DNA from: a virus
Length of the DNA: 55,719 bases
IMG/VR virus record: IMGVR_UViG_3300033141_003115
Coordinates: 1 to 55,719 of that record
Strand: one strand, 5' to 3'
The notes under the pieces are model-generated. The model saw only the letters and a program-made list of their open reading frames with translations, ran no database searches and was not told where the DNA came from. How positions within the stretch are numbered: the stretch's first letter is position 1; each line of letters starts with the position of its first letter. The position numbers and the translations under genes were made by a program. Below are positions 46,517-55,145 of the stretch, piece after piece.

Positions 46517-48874
46517 ATGCAATGTAAAGATTGTGAAATTTTGAAAACATTGAGTAATATACCTGAGAGTATAAAAATTATTCCTGCTGATATTGTGATA
46601 GTTGTACCTACATCTGAAAACTTAAAACATGTCGTTGCGCAAGCATTAGTACATCAATTGCGATTACATTATTCGGATAATGATAAGATACATTTAACGA
46701 GCTTATATAAATGTCCTGTTCAGCGTAAACTTACTAAAACACAGTTGCGAAAATGTCTGCCTATATTACGTAAAGAATTGGAGATATTGAAGCCTAAGTT
46801 CATACTTGTCTTTGGTGCAGATGCTGCGTCTGTGATTTTGCAAGATACAACAAAAGCTCGATTGTTTAATGTAGCTCATTATTCTTCTGAATTTGATGCA
46901 TATATTATACCTTTGTATACGTTAGATATGTATCAGGAAAATACAACTTTACGCGCAAACCTTCTGAAGAATATTATCCAAGTATTAAACTCTCCCACAG
47001 AAAAGCCTATGAATATTGAGTTGCTCATGGATGAGCAAGAAATCATAGATATGCTTACAGCATTAATTCATAGTACTGAAGATAAATTTGCATTTGATGT
47101 AGAAACTACTGATTTAGATATCTGGAAACCCGACGCTAAAATATTAACCTGTGCTATTGCATTTAATAATAAAGGGTATGCTTTCCCTATACAAGCCACT
47201 GTAAACGGAGCTTCTGTTATTGATAGTTCTAAAGTAATTTCAGTACTAAAACAACTTATGAGCACTAACAAGGTTAAGATTGGACATAATATAAAATTTG
47301 ATATGAACGCCTTAAAGCAGATTCTTGATATCGATGTAAGCATGCCCATTGCAGATACGATGATTATGCATTATACTATTAATGAAGAAACTCGAACACA
47401 CAGTCTTTCTGCATTGTTAGGACTTTTAGGTTTAGAAGATCATAAGCAATTTGATTTATCATTATTACAAAAAACATTACCTAACGCTTACTTATTGAAG
47501 CAGCTTTTGGAATATAATGCTAAAGATGCTTTAGCTACATTGTATTTACACGATTATTTATTGACAAAGATGGAGCCTCATAACAAATTAGTAACTAAGA
47601 TGCTTTATAATGTGACACATGTATTACATGACATAGAAGTACATGGATTTGCAGTAGATGTACAACGCTTACATAAAGTGAAAAATGAATTAGAACAAAC
47701 AATTTCAAATATTGAAGCTAAATTAAAATCTTATGATGTTATTGAAAAAGTTAAACAAGAACTTAATATTGATGATATAAATCTAAACTCTCCTCAACAA
47801 ATAGCTAAAATTTTTGAATTATTAAACCTACCTGTGATTCAAACGACTAAGACAGGGCAAATATCAACGGATAAGCAGACACTAACATATTTAGCTGAGA
47901 ATTATAATATAGAATTTGCGAAAGACTTACTGCAATATCGTGAATTAAATAAGATTATGCAGACATATGTTATTCCTTATTTGGAGAATGATATAGTAAA
48001 GAATGGACGTATCCATCCTACATATAATGTAACAGCTACAGTTACAGGAAGATTGAGTTGTTCTAATCCCAATCTTCAGCAGATTCCAAGAAATGCATTG
48101 ATAAAACAGATTTTTGTTCCAGATAATGATAATCATATACTTGTTAATATAGATTATAGTCAGGCTGAGCTCAGAGTTATGGCTATGTTATCTGGGGACG
48201 AAAAACTATCTAAAGCATATATTGAAGGTATTGATGTACACCGTCAAACTGCAGCTTTAGTATATAATAAACCTATTGATCAAGTTACAGATGAAGAACG
48301 TCAACTTGCGAAAATGGTTAATTTTGCTATAATCTATGGAAGTACACCTCAAGGATTAGCGAAACGGCTGAATCGGACTGAACAGGAGATGGTTCAATTT
48401 GTAAACACCTGGTTCAAAATCTATCCCGCGGTAAAAAGATTTGAGCATCAAGTTTTAATTACAGCACGCACACAGAAATATATTATGACTCCTTTTGGAC
48501 GAGTACGTCATCTTCCACAAATTGATTCGGATAATGCACAAATACGAGCACGTACTGAAAGGCAAGCAATTAATTACATCATTCAGAGTACAGCTGCTGA
48601 TTTTACGTTATTATCATTGATTCAGATACATAAATTATTAAAAGGAATGGATGCATATATTGTAAATACTGTACATGATTCTATAATGTTATCAATAAAT
48701 AGGAAGTTAGTATCAAATTTATTACCTCGTATTAAGTTGTTGATGGAGTCTTATGATTTTTCCTGGATGCGTGGAATTAGTCTAAAAGTAGATATATCAA
48801 TAGGTAAGAATTGGGGAGAATTAATAGAGTTAGACTCTTTAGATGATCTGGAAGGAGTGTTGAGTCAGCTATGA
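46517..48874 (+). CDS. Family A DNA polymerase with UDG-like Fe-S N-domain, 785 aa
   Basis: Residues 1-150 resemble a family 4 uracil-DNA glycosylase: the four cysteines C3, C6, C66 and C80 fit an iron-sulfur site, but the catalytic GExPG and HPS motifs are missing, so it is probably structural. The 3'-5' exonuclease has FDVETTD (193-199), GHNIKFDMN and YNAKDA (333-338). The polymerase has TVTGRLS, motif A DYSQAELR (546-553), motif B KMVNFAIIYG and motif C VHDSIML (Ser replaces the usual Glu). The gene follows GGAGGTG and overlaps the primase. Confidence 0.9.
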   Translation: MQCKDCEILKTLSNIPESIKIIPADIVIVVPTSENLKHVVAQALVHQLRLHYSDNDKIHLTSLYKCPVQRKLTKTQLRKCLPILRKELEILKPKFILVFGADAASVILQDTTKARLFNVAHYSSEFDAYIIPLYTLDMYQENTTLRANLLKNIIQVLNSPTEKPMNIELLMDEQEIIDMLTALIHSTEDKFAFDVETTDLDIWKPDAKILTCAIAFNNKGYAFPIQATVNGASVIDSSKVISVLKQLMSTNKVKIGHNIKFDMNALKQILDIDVSMPIADTMIMHYTINEETRTHSLSALLGLLGLEDHKQFDLSLLQKTLPNAYLLKQLLEYNAKDALATLYLHDYLLTKMEPHNKLVTKMLYNVTHVLHDIEVHGFAVDVQRLHKVKNELEQTISNIEAKLKSYDVIEKVKQELNIDDINLNSPQQIAKIFELLNLPVIQTTKTGQISTDKQTLTYLAENYNIEFAKDLLQYRELNKIMQTYVIPYLENDIVKNGRIHPTYNVTATVTGRLSCSNPNLQQIPRNALIKQIFVPDNDNHILVNIDYSQAELRVMAMLSGDEKLSKAYIEGIDVHRQTAALVYNKPIDQVTDEERQLAKMVNFAIIYGSTPQGLAKRLNRTEQEMVQFVNTWFKIYPAVKRFEHQVLITARTQKYIMTPFGRVRHLPQIDSDNAQIRARTERQAINYIIQSTAADFTLLSLIQIHKLLKGMDAYIVNTVHDSIMLSINRKLVSNLLPRIKLLMESYDFSWMRGISLKVDISIGKNWGELIELDSLDDLEGVLSQL

Positions 48875-49776
48875 TAGATGTAAAATTGTTGGAAACAAAG
48901 CTCAAAAAGCGGCGTGTAGCTAAAGGTGGAGAAGAAGTAGTCTTTATATGTCCTTTTTGTGAACGCAATGGTATGGGACCTGATCGACGAGGACATCTTT
49001 ATGTTAATAGTATCACAGGACAATTCATTTGTCATCGTTGTGGTGAACGAGGATCATACAAAACATTATTATGGTTATTACAACTACCGTATCAAAATAT
49101 AGCTATAACATCTGATATTGTGTTAGTACAAGAGCTTGATGATTTTTCACAGTTATATGTGAAAGAAGAATTGAATTCAGCATTTAAGTCATTTCGATAT
49201 TTAGATAAGAATCATGAAGCATATAAATACTTATTGAATCGAGGACTTACCTCAGATGATATCAAGCTATATCACTTTGGTATTTTTACTGATAAAGTTA
49301 AAGATTATGTTATTATTCCAATTATACATCAAGGACATTGGGTAACTTGGCAGGGAAGGGCTTATAAATCCACAGATAAGAAACGACGATATTATAATCC
49401 ACCCAATAGTCAGTTACATAATTATGTTTTCAATTATGATTTAGCCAGTATGTATAAGCATGTTATTATAACAGAAGGTATATTTGATGCAATATCTGCT
49501 GGGCATAATGGAATAGCTACATTCGGAAAGACATTAAGCAAGAAGCAGATATATCTTATAGTAAATACGTGGCCACAGGTGATTCTTGCTTATGACAGAG
49601 ATGCACAGAAGGAACAAGAACACATTGCTCGACAGTTATGTAACTACATTGATGTGTATATGTTTGATTGGAAAACAATTGATGATTCTATTAAGGATTT
49701 GAACGAATTACTTATACACAGTTCAAAAGATGATATACAAAAAATGCTTAAGCAAAATATTGTTAAATATTCTTAA
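48871..49776 (+). CDS. DnaG-like primase, 301 aa
   Basis: The start overlaps the polymerase stop (ATGA). A zinc-binding domain has CPFC (27-30) and CHRC (54-57). The Toprim core has IITEGIFDAIS (199-209), with Glu202, and ILAYDRDAQ (238-246), with Asp242 and Asp244. Length is short, as for phage primases without a helicase-binding domain. It would lay RNA primers for the polymerase encoded just upstream. Confidence 0.85.
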   Translation: MIDVKLLETKLKKRRVAKGGEEVVFICPFCERNGMGPDRRGHLYVNSITGQFICHRCGERGSYKTLLWLLQLPYQNIAITSDIVLVQELDDFSQLYVKEELNSAFKSFRYLDKNHEAYKYLLNRGLTSDDIKLYHFGIFTDKVKDYVIIPIIHQGHWVTWQGRAYKSTDKKRRYYNPPNSQLHNYVFNYDLASMYKHVIITEGIFDAISAGHNGIATFGKTLSKKQIYLIVNTWPQVILAYDRDAQKEQEHIARQLCNYIDVYMFDWKTIDDSIKDLNELLIHSSKDDIQKMLKQNIVKYS

Positions 49777-49799
49777 TTCAAATTGTAAAGTTATAGACA

Positions 49800-49833
49800 T
49801 AATAATCATATTTTTTGTGTTATAATTAAAAAG
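49800..49833 (+). promoter_or_regulatory. Extended -10 promoter before the lysozyme-like gene
   Basis: The 73-base gap after the primase holds TGTTATAATT at 49818-49827, a strong extended -10 (TGnTATAAT). It precedes GAAAGGAGGAAAAAGC, the ribosome site of the next gene. No consensus -35 is clear. It marks the start of a second rightward unit. Confidence 0.6.
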
Positions 49834-49849
49834 GAAAGGAGGAAAAAGC

Positions 49850-50734
49850 GTGAAATTCATTTTAATAGGAGGTGTTTTGATAGTGAGTGTATTGACATCT
49901 GGAGCAGATACTTGTTATAGGAAAACATTACAGGATTACTTGGTAACGCATTTATATTTATCTGAAAAACGAGCTCAAGAACTTCTTGATGGTATATATG
50001 ATGGTATCGAAGATGCTAAGGAATTTAATTCTATTATTAAAGTACATCCCATAGAAATGATTGCTATTTTAGAAGCTGAAAGTTCTGGTAGAAACATTAT
50101 GGGAGATAAAGGCACAGCCGTAGGATATTTTCAACTTCATTGGGAAGCTATTTGGTTTGTTTGGAGTTATTTCCCACATTTGAAGCGGGAAGAGTTTAAG
50201 AAAAAACCTTTAAATGTATTCATAGATTTTCCATACACACAAGCTCGATTAGCTACATTGTATTTATACTTACTAAAGCTGCAATTTGGTGATGATGCAT
50301 ATAGTGCATATAATGGATGGAATGATGCATATGCAGAACAGATTAGAGAGAATATCAAACGTATCACAGATTATTGTACGGAAACTTTTGGGCCTGTTTT
50401 AGTGCTTACAGATACTTTACCTAAGGAAATATTTATGCCTGCTGAAGAACAAACAGTTTTTATAACTCCTGTTACAACGCAAGATGTTTTAGCTATGTTG
50501 CCTCAGTATAAAGTGTTTGGTGATTTTGCTTATGATGGAGTTAAAATTGCAATAGAGAGATTTTTGGATATTAAAATTGATCCTGTACCAGATGATTTGA
50601 AGATGGATGAAAATGTAACATTGGTTAAATGCAGTTATTCTATAATAGAGACATATGACTATGGAGATTATATAGATGGCTACCCAGCAATTGATGATGA
50701 AGAACCTAAATTTCATATATATGAGATTCTGTGA
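49850..50734 (+). CDS. Exported lysozyme/lytic transglycosylase-like protein, 294 aa
   Basis: The GTG follows AAAGGAGGAAAAAGC. The N-terminus MKFILIGGVLIVSVLTSGAD looks like a signal peptide. Residues 65-165 have SLT-type motifs: EMIAILEAESSGRN with a likely catalytic Glu77, GTAVGYFQLHWEAIW and YSAYNGWNDAYAEQI. It should cut peptidoglycan glycan strands. The C-terminal 130 residues are acidic and unknown. A second perfect AGGAGGTG lies at 49867-49874, so an internal start at TTG 49877 or GTG 49883 could yield a form with a shortened signal. It could serve lysis or be an exported early protein. Confidence 0.7.
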   Translation: MKFILIGGVLIVSVLTSGADTCYRKTLQDYLVTHLYLSEKRAQELLDGIYDGIEDAKEFNSIIKVHPIEMIAILEAESSGRNIMGDKGTAVGYFQLHWEAIWFVWSYFPHLKREEFKKKPLNVFIDFPYTQARLATLYLYLLKLQFGDDAYSAYNGWNDAYAEQIRENIKRITDYCTETFGPVLVLTDTLPKEIFMPAEEQTVFITPVTTQDVLAMLPQYKVFGDFAYDGVKIAIERFLDIKIDPVPDDLKMDENVTLVKCSYSIIETYDYGDYIDGYPAIDDEEPKFHIYEIL

Positions 50735-50742
50735 GGGATGAT

Positions 50743-51123
50743 ATGATGTTGCTAAAAATAGAAACATTTATTTTGATGTCTTGGTTTATAGCTTTTCTTT
50801 CGGCACGATTGACAGTATATTTCATGTTTAAATCTCTGGATGATTTAGCGTTTGATGATATAGATGCTTTACATAAGCATGATTTTTGGGGACGTTTTTT
50901 TGCTGCTGTTCTTATGATTTGTTCATTTGGATTATTCAAGTATCCTTTTCCAGAGTTTCTCAATGAAAATGGTACAACACATAAAGAAAACTTTGACACT
51001 GAAATAGATGAAATAGTAATTTCAATCTTATCGGATTTGTCTGATAAACAAATTGAGGATATAGTTACCATGGCTAAAATACGTAGAGAATGGAAACAAT
51101 TGAGAGATGATGATAGTGTGTAA
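50743..51123 (+). CDS. Membrane protein beside the lysozyme gene, 126 aa
   Basis: The ATG at 50743 follows GAGGGATGAT; a GTG at 50731 is the alternative. A hydrophobic segment at about residues 8-30 (FILMSWFIAFLSARLTVYFM) and another near 50-65 (FFAAVLMICSFGLF) predict two membrane helices, followed by an acidic cytoplasmic-type tail. Next to the lytic gene it is a holin candidate, but the long soluble tail is unusual for one. Confidence 0.55.
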   Translation: MMLLKIETFILMSWFIAFLSARLTVYFMFKSLDDLAFDDIDALHKHDFWGRFFAAVLMICSFGLFKYPFPEFLNENGTTHKENFDTEIDEIVISILSDLSDKQIEDIVTMAKIRREWKQLRDDDSV

Positions 51124-51478
51124 AATTTTGAACACATTATGGCACATGATTCAAGACTTCTTTTATGTTCGGTTACGGATGGCATTTTTAACACGTCGTT
51201 ATTATCGTTGTGTTCAGATTCAGTTCATTCAGTGGTTCTTGCAGCAGCAAGCGAAGCACACAGATAATATAACTGAATTTGCTACGTATTTATATATGTC
51301 TGAAACAAAGGCTTATGATTTGATATCAAATACAACTTATTTATCTCTCAAGGATATGGTACGTATAGCTTTTCTATTAGGATATAAAATTGTATTACGC
51401 TTTGAACCTTTAAGTGAATGGGAAATGCAAGAAATTGAAGAGTTACGTGCCAAATTGGATGGAAAGTTTAATTCATAA
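51107..51478 (+). CDS. Small XRE-like HTH protein, 123 aa
   Basis: It overlaps the end of the previous gene; the ATG lies after a weak GAGAG site, so the start is uncertain. The middle (ITEFATYLYMSETKAYDLISN, SLKDMVRIAFLLGYKIVL) has the helix pattern of Cro/C1-type DNA-binding domains. The N-terminal 45 residues are basic and aromatic. It may regulate the accessory gene cluster. Confidence 0.55.
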   Translation: MMIVCKILNTLWHMIQDFFYVRLRMAFLTRRYYRCVQIQFIQWFLQQQAKHTDNITEFATYLYMSETKAYDLISNTTYLSLKDMVRIAFLLGYKIVLRFEPLSEWEMQEIEELRAKLDGKFNS

Positions 51479-51491
51479 GGAGGCTGATATT

Positions 51492-52367
51492 ATGTTTGAG
51501 AAAGCAGGTATACGAAAATTTTATGATTTTTATAATCAGTGGAAAGATTTCGTGAATGGCGCACCTGTATTTGAAGTTCGATGGGATATGTTTCCAGAAA
51601 GCTCTAAACCCGAAACAATTATAATGCGTTGGCGTCCTGAAAATAACCCAGTACATTTTGATGATGGAGTACTTGTTCCTGATAAAAAAACAATAACCGT
51701 ATTAACCAATATTGAACTAATAATTAAAAGAAAATCTGATTTAGACAATATGGCAACTTATCTTGATACAAAACTTCAAGTCACTAATATTTGGATGACC
51801 TATAAGCTACAAGAAGACAAATTTATACCTACATTGATATCATGGGATTGGACACATTACTATCTCTTTGAATATTGTCTATCTAATGATCGAGATATTG
51901 AGGTGCCACCGTGGTTTTTTGATTTTCTTAAGCATGTTTTTCAGGTAAAAGTTTACCAGACTGGAACAAACATAGAACAATCTACATTTAATTTTGATCC
52001 AGATGAGTTAGTAGAAGCAGTTGTAGAATTCTACGAACAGAATAAAGATAAAACAATTATTTATGGTAATTATGATGATTTCAATGTATGGATGCTTTTG
52101 AATGATATCACATATTTGAATTTCCTTGAAGGTGTTGCACGTTTTAAAACTATTACAAAACTTTCAACAAATGCGGTTTCTTCTATACAAGCTGAAGCTA
52201 CATGGCACGAACAGATCACAGCGAATTTAATTGAGTCTGATAAGAAATTGGAGCCTGTAACATACACCTTCTTGAAAGATACATATTCTATTAAAAAGTG
52301 GCCAGCAACAATTATAGAAGGAGTTAATTTAGCCAGTATTTTACGTGAATTATACTTTGGACGGTGA
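51492..52367 (+). CDS. Unknown accessory protein, 291 aa
   Basis: The ATG follows ATAAGGAGGCTGATATT. The protein is mixed alpha-beta, with many aromatic and acidic residues, no signal peptide and no membrane helix. I recognise no family. It lies between the HTH gene and the DUF1874-like gene in a run of small, likely host-directed genes. Confidence 0.6.
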   Translation: MFEKAGIRKFYDFYNQWKDFVNGAPVFEVRWDMFPESSKPETIIMRWRPENNPVHFDDGVLVPDKKTITVLTNIELIIKRKSDLDNMATYLDTKLQVTNIWMTYKLQEDKFIPTLISWDWTHYYLFEYCLSNDRDIEVPPWFFDFLKHVFQVKVYQTGTNIEQSTFNFDPDELVEAVVEFYEQNKDKTIIYGNYDDFNVWMLLNDITYLNFLEGVARFKTITKLSTNAVSSIQAEATWHEQITANLIESDKKLEPVTYTFLKDTYSIKKWPATIIEGVNLASILRELYFGR

Positions 52368-52394
52368 GAAGATGATTAAAACCGAAGGAGTGAT

Positions 52395-52742
52395 ATGATA
52401 ATGCTATATATTACGGATCATATATGGTCTGTATTAAAAAAACGACGTTTATATGATGTATCTATTTTGTCTATTACTGAAGCAGAGGCCCGATGGATTG
52501 TTGATCAAGCCAAGAAAATACAGTGGATTATTTTTGATGACACATTGAATAATGTATTGACACATAAATTTGGCCGTAGTATCCGATCTGCAAAACAACA
52601 TATAGAATTAGGTAATGAAGACTGGGCTATAGTAATAGATTATACAGGATCGCCTTTGACAGCTACAATGACGGATATACCTGAAGATGGGTGTTTGAGG
52701 TATTGGTTAATAGTCGTAAAGGAATATAAGGAAAATGTATGA
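52395..52742 (+). CDS. DUF1874 (AcrIII-1-like) protein lacking catalytic His, 115 aa
   Basis: The ATG at 52395 follows GAAGGAGTGAT; the ATG two codons later (MLYITDHI) also fits. The layout matches the DUF1874 family of viral ring nucleases and relatives: LYITDHIWSVL, DVSILSITEAEARWIV, DDTLNNVLTHKFGRSI, LGNEDWAIVIDY and a final strand WLIVVKEY. In AcrIII-1 the segment SIGH-x-x-T holds the catalytic His that helps destroy cyclic tetra-adenylate; here it reads WIIFDDT, and the later Arg is also absent. It may bind rather than cleave a ligand. The family call is by pattern. Confidence 0.5.
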   Translation: MIMLYITDHIWSVLKKRRLYDVSILSITEAEARWIVDQAKKIQWIIFDDTLNNVLTHKFGRSIRSAKQHIELGNEDWAIVIDYTGSPLTATMTDIPEDGCLRYWLIVVKEYKENV

Positions 52743-52779
52743 GTGTGATTCTAATGCCATAATGAAAGGAGGCTTAAAA

Positions 52780-53052
52780 ATGTTTAAATTAATTATTAAA
52801 ACGTGTTTAACACTATTAAAATTAATAGTACTGAGTATTTTAAAATTCATTAAATTCGTATGCAGGCGTTACCGTGTACCTCCTCACAGATTAGTAGATC
52901 ACGTATGGACTTCTTCACATACTGAAGCACAAATTGCAATGCAGAAATTTGCTCAAATCAAAGACCCTATAGTTGCAGAAAAGCGTAGTTACAGACATCT
53001 AATAAATCATTATAAATTATTTAAAGATGATACAGATTTGTTTGGTGATTAA
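52780..53052 (+). CDS. Small protein with cationic membrane-like N-terminus, 90 aa
   Basis: The ATG at 52780 follows GAAAGGAGGCTTAAAA. Residues 1-30 alternate Lys with Leu and Ile (MFKLIIKTCLTLLKLIVLSI), suggesting a membrane-associated helix, followed by CRRYRVPPHRLVDH and a soluble tail. Function is unknown. Confidence 0.55.
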   Translation: MFKLIIKTCLTLLKLIVLSILKFIKFVCRRYRVPPHRLVDHVWTSSHTEAQIAMQKFAQIKDPIVAEKRSYRHLINHYKLFKDDTDLFGD

Positions 53053-53144
53053 TGTATACATGTTTTTAGAAACTCATCTAAAGTTATAGATAATCATGAG
53101 GACCTTATTGAAACATTATCATATTTTGCAAGGAGGTGAATGAT

Positions 53145-53519
53145 ATGTCCAAAAGAAAACGTGTAAGAGTTCAATTAGATACAGAACCGTTAGAAAAACT
53201 TGTAAAGCTCACAGAAAAGTATAAGTACAAACGTTCAAACGGATGGAAATCTGTACCAGAAAGAGTAGCACGGAAGATTGTGCATGATTATTCTAACTAT
53301 TGGATCAATGTAATAGAGTCTGCAGGTCTTAAATTTGATTCTGAAAAGTATCTAATAAGAATGCCACAAATTAAGGTTTCGCCAGATATTGATAAGTTGG
53401 TATTTAAAATTCTACCACCACTATCATATTTAAGTTATAGTCCTGGAGTAGATGATACATTACCACCTAAAACATGTGAGTTTGATTCTGAGAAAGTTTT
53501 TGTAAAAAAGGAAGAATAA
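53145..53519 (+). CDS. Small basic accessory protein, 124 aa
   Basis: The ATG at 53145 lies eight bases after GGAGG; a GTG at 53136 is too close. The N-terminus is very basic (MSKRKRVRVQLD), suggesting binding to nucleic acid or acidic partners. The C-terminus is Ser-, Pro- and acid-rich. No family is recognised. An 83-base gap precedes it without a clear promoter. Confidence 0.6.
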   Translation: MSKRKRVRVQLDTEPLEKLVKLTEKYKYKRSNGWKSVPERVARKIVHDYSNYWINVIESAGLKFDSEKYLIRMPQIKVSPDIDKLVFKILPPLSYLSYSPGVDDTLPPKTCEFDSEKVFVKKEE

Positions 53520-53531
53520 GGAGGGATTTAT

Positions 53532-53909
53532 ATGATTGCGCGTGTTTATGATGGACAAGGTTTTGTGAAAGGCACTTCTGGTACATGGGAATTCATATTA
53601 CGGAAAGAAGATTCAACGCATATACGAATTGATTGGTCATTAGATTGGATCGACGTTTATATTGAAAACAGCTTTATAGCTTCTATAACATCTCAAAGTG
53701 TATATGTTAAAGGGTCATATACATATTCAGAGGAATATAGTATTTCAGAAAAACAATATAAGTTGCGTATTGCAGACTTATTCGAAATATCGTATACCAG
53801 GGGCAAATATCCTACTAATGAACTTGATTGGATTTTGTACGTTTATAGTATAGATGGTGATTTATGGCTTGTTGTCAGCACAAAAGATAAGTCGAAAGAA
53901 GATGAATAA
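53532..53909 (+). CDS. Small beta-rich protein, 125 aa
   Basis: The ATG follows AAGGAGGGATTTAT. The protein is mostly beta (GTWEFILRKEDSTHIRIDWSL, DGDLWLVVSTKD) and rich in Tyr and Trp, and ends in a charged KDKSKEDE tail. I recognise no family. It overlaps the next gene slightly. Confidence 0.6.
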   Translation: MIARVYDGQGFVKGTSGTWEFILRKEDSTHIRIDWSLDWIDVYIENSFIASITSQSVYVKGSYTYSEEYSISEKQYKLRIADLFEISYTRGKYPTNELDWILYVYSIDGDLWLVVSTKDKSKEDE

Positions 53910-54390
53910 GATGGAGAATACATCAAAGTTAAGTATAGTACATGATTTACTTAAGATTGGAGCTTCTTTAGATGATTTAAATCCTGATCTTGTTCGGGAA
54001 GCTTTATATGAAGCCTGTGAGCAGACTATTAAGGAACAACCTAAGCAAAGAGAACTAATACGCAAATTGGCGAGCAATAAATTACTACAAAATATAGCTC
54101 GTTATTTTAATGGGGATGTTATTTTATGTGGATCAGCTTTAGCCTTGGATACACCGCGAGATATTGATCTAAGATTGGTATTATCTGAAAAAGATTTTAT
54201 TACATTTTTCGGAAGCGCAGACAAATGGACAGGACAAGGTCAAACAGGAGATTGGCAAACAGAACGCTGGATTTGGGCACGGATTTGTGCTTTATTAAGT
54301 TACTTGCTTTCCTCTGAATTAGACTTGAATATAGATTTTCAGATAATTCCGTATTCAGTGGTTGGTGTAAAAATTGATTTTGTTGATTAA
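53902..54390 (+). CDS. Nucleotidyltransferase-fold protein, 162 aa
   Basis: Two starts are possible (53902 and 53911), both with a weak AAAGAAG site, suggesting coupling to the gene before. Residues 74-93 read ILCGSALALDTPRDIDLRLV: the GS plus D-x-D of Pol beta-type nucleotidyltransferases, with a third acid at Asp145 in LNIDFQII. A helical N-terminus precedes it. Such proteins add nucleotides to RNA or protein; toxin-like NTases also share this core. The substrate is unknown. Confidence 0.65.
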   Translation: MNKMENTSKLSIVHDLLKIGASLDDLNPDLVREALYEACEQTIKEQPKQRELIRKLASNKLLQNIARYFNGDVILCGSALALDTPRDIDLRLVLSEKDFITFFGSADKWTGQGQTGDWQTERWIWARICALLSYLLSSELDLNIDFQIIPYSVVGVKIDFVD

Positions 54391-54430
54391 TCTATAATTG
54401 CTTTTATAGTCTGTAATGGGGGTGAGTGAA

Positions 54431-54736
54431 ATGTTAAAATCACACTCGTATAATGTAACAGAATTCTTGAGTCAATATAATGTACCAGATGAGCTACTCG
54501 AATTTTTACGTTCTTATACCGAATTAGATGTAGATATTCAAATAAATCCTGAAGGTTATGAGCCTGGAGTTTATCTTTGGGTAGGAAATGAAGGTAAATC
54601 CATTGTACTGATTAAAGTCAATGATGATATTTTCTTCTCAGAGATAGGACAATGTTGGTATCGGAATAAACTACGAGATAAATCTCCTTCTATGATTCAA
54701 GATGGAGTTATTCAGTTTGCCACTAAATTGCAATGA
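54431..54736 (+). CDS. Small unknown accessory protein, 101 aa
   Basis: The ATG at 54431 follows GGGGGTGAGTGA. A helical N-terminus (TEFLSQYNVPDELLEFLRSY) is followed by a beta domain (PGVYLWVGNEGKSIVLIKV). No family is recognised. A weak 6-bp hairpin (CTATAA/TTATAG) lies in the short gap upstream. Confidence 0.55.
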   Translation: MLKSHSYNVTEFLSQYNVPDELLEFLRSYTELDVDIQINPEGYEPGVYLWVGNEGKSIVLIKVNDDIFFSEIGQCWYRNKLRDKSPSMIQDGVIQFATKLQ

Positions 54737-54765
54737 TTTGTGATGAGTTGAGGAGGTATACCAAA

Positions 54766-55131
54766 ATGGACTTGTCCAGTTCACAGAATTGTAAAGGTGT
54801 AGATTATATCATCTATGACTATGCTTATCAAGAATGGATTGCAGTAGTTACCTATGATGATAGAAGAACTGCATATCACATTGATTATGATGACGATAAT
54901 GATGTTCTATATGTATCCATAGGAAGAGCTTGTCCAGGTTATGGTGATGTGATTAATGATAACATAATAGTGCGTAGAAGTTTTAAGACTCAAAAGGTTG
55001 TAGGATATACATTTGTATGGTTCAAAAGTTTATTAGAAGATGATCAATTTTGGATTATTCTGAAATCTTTGCCACGAGGAGAAGAAATATATGAAGTTAT
55101 TAAAGCGTTTCTATCTGTGCATAAAGTGTAG
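54766..55131 (+). CDS. DUF2283 protein 1, 121 aa
   Basis: The ATG at 54766 follows GAGGAGGTATACC. The middle reads HIDYDDDNDVLYVSIG ... INDNIIVRRSFKTQKVVGYTFVW, matching the short DUF2283 pattern (YD-D-LY-hh ... VV-Gh). The flanking parts are unlike other proteins I know. A related copy follows directly. The biochemical role of DUF2283 is not established to my knowledge. Confidence 0.65.
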   Translation: MDLSSSQNCKGVDYIIYDYAYQEWIAVVTYDDRRTAYHIDYDDDNDVLYVSIGRACPGYGDVINDNIIVRRSFKTQKVVGYTFVWFKSLLEDDQFWIILKSLPRGEEIYEVIKAFLSVHKV

Positions 55132-55145
55132 AGGAGGTGAATATT

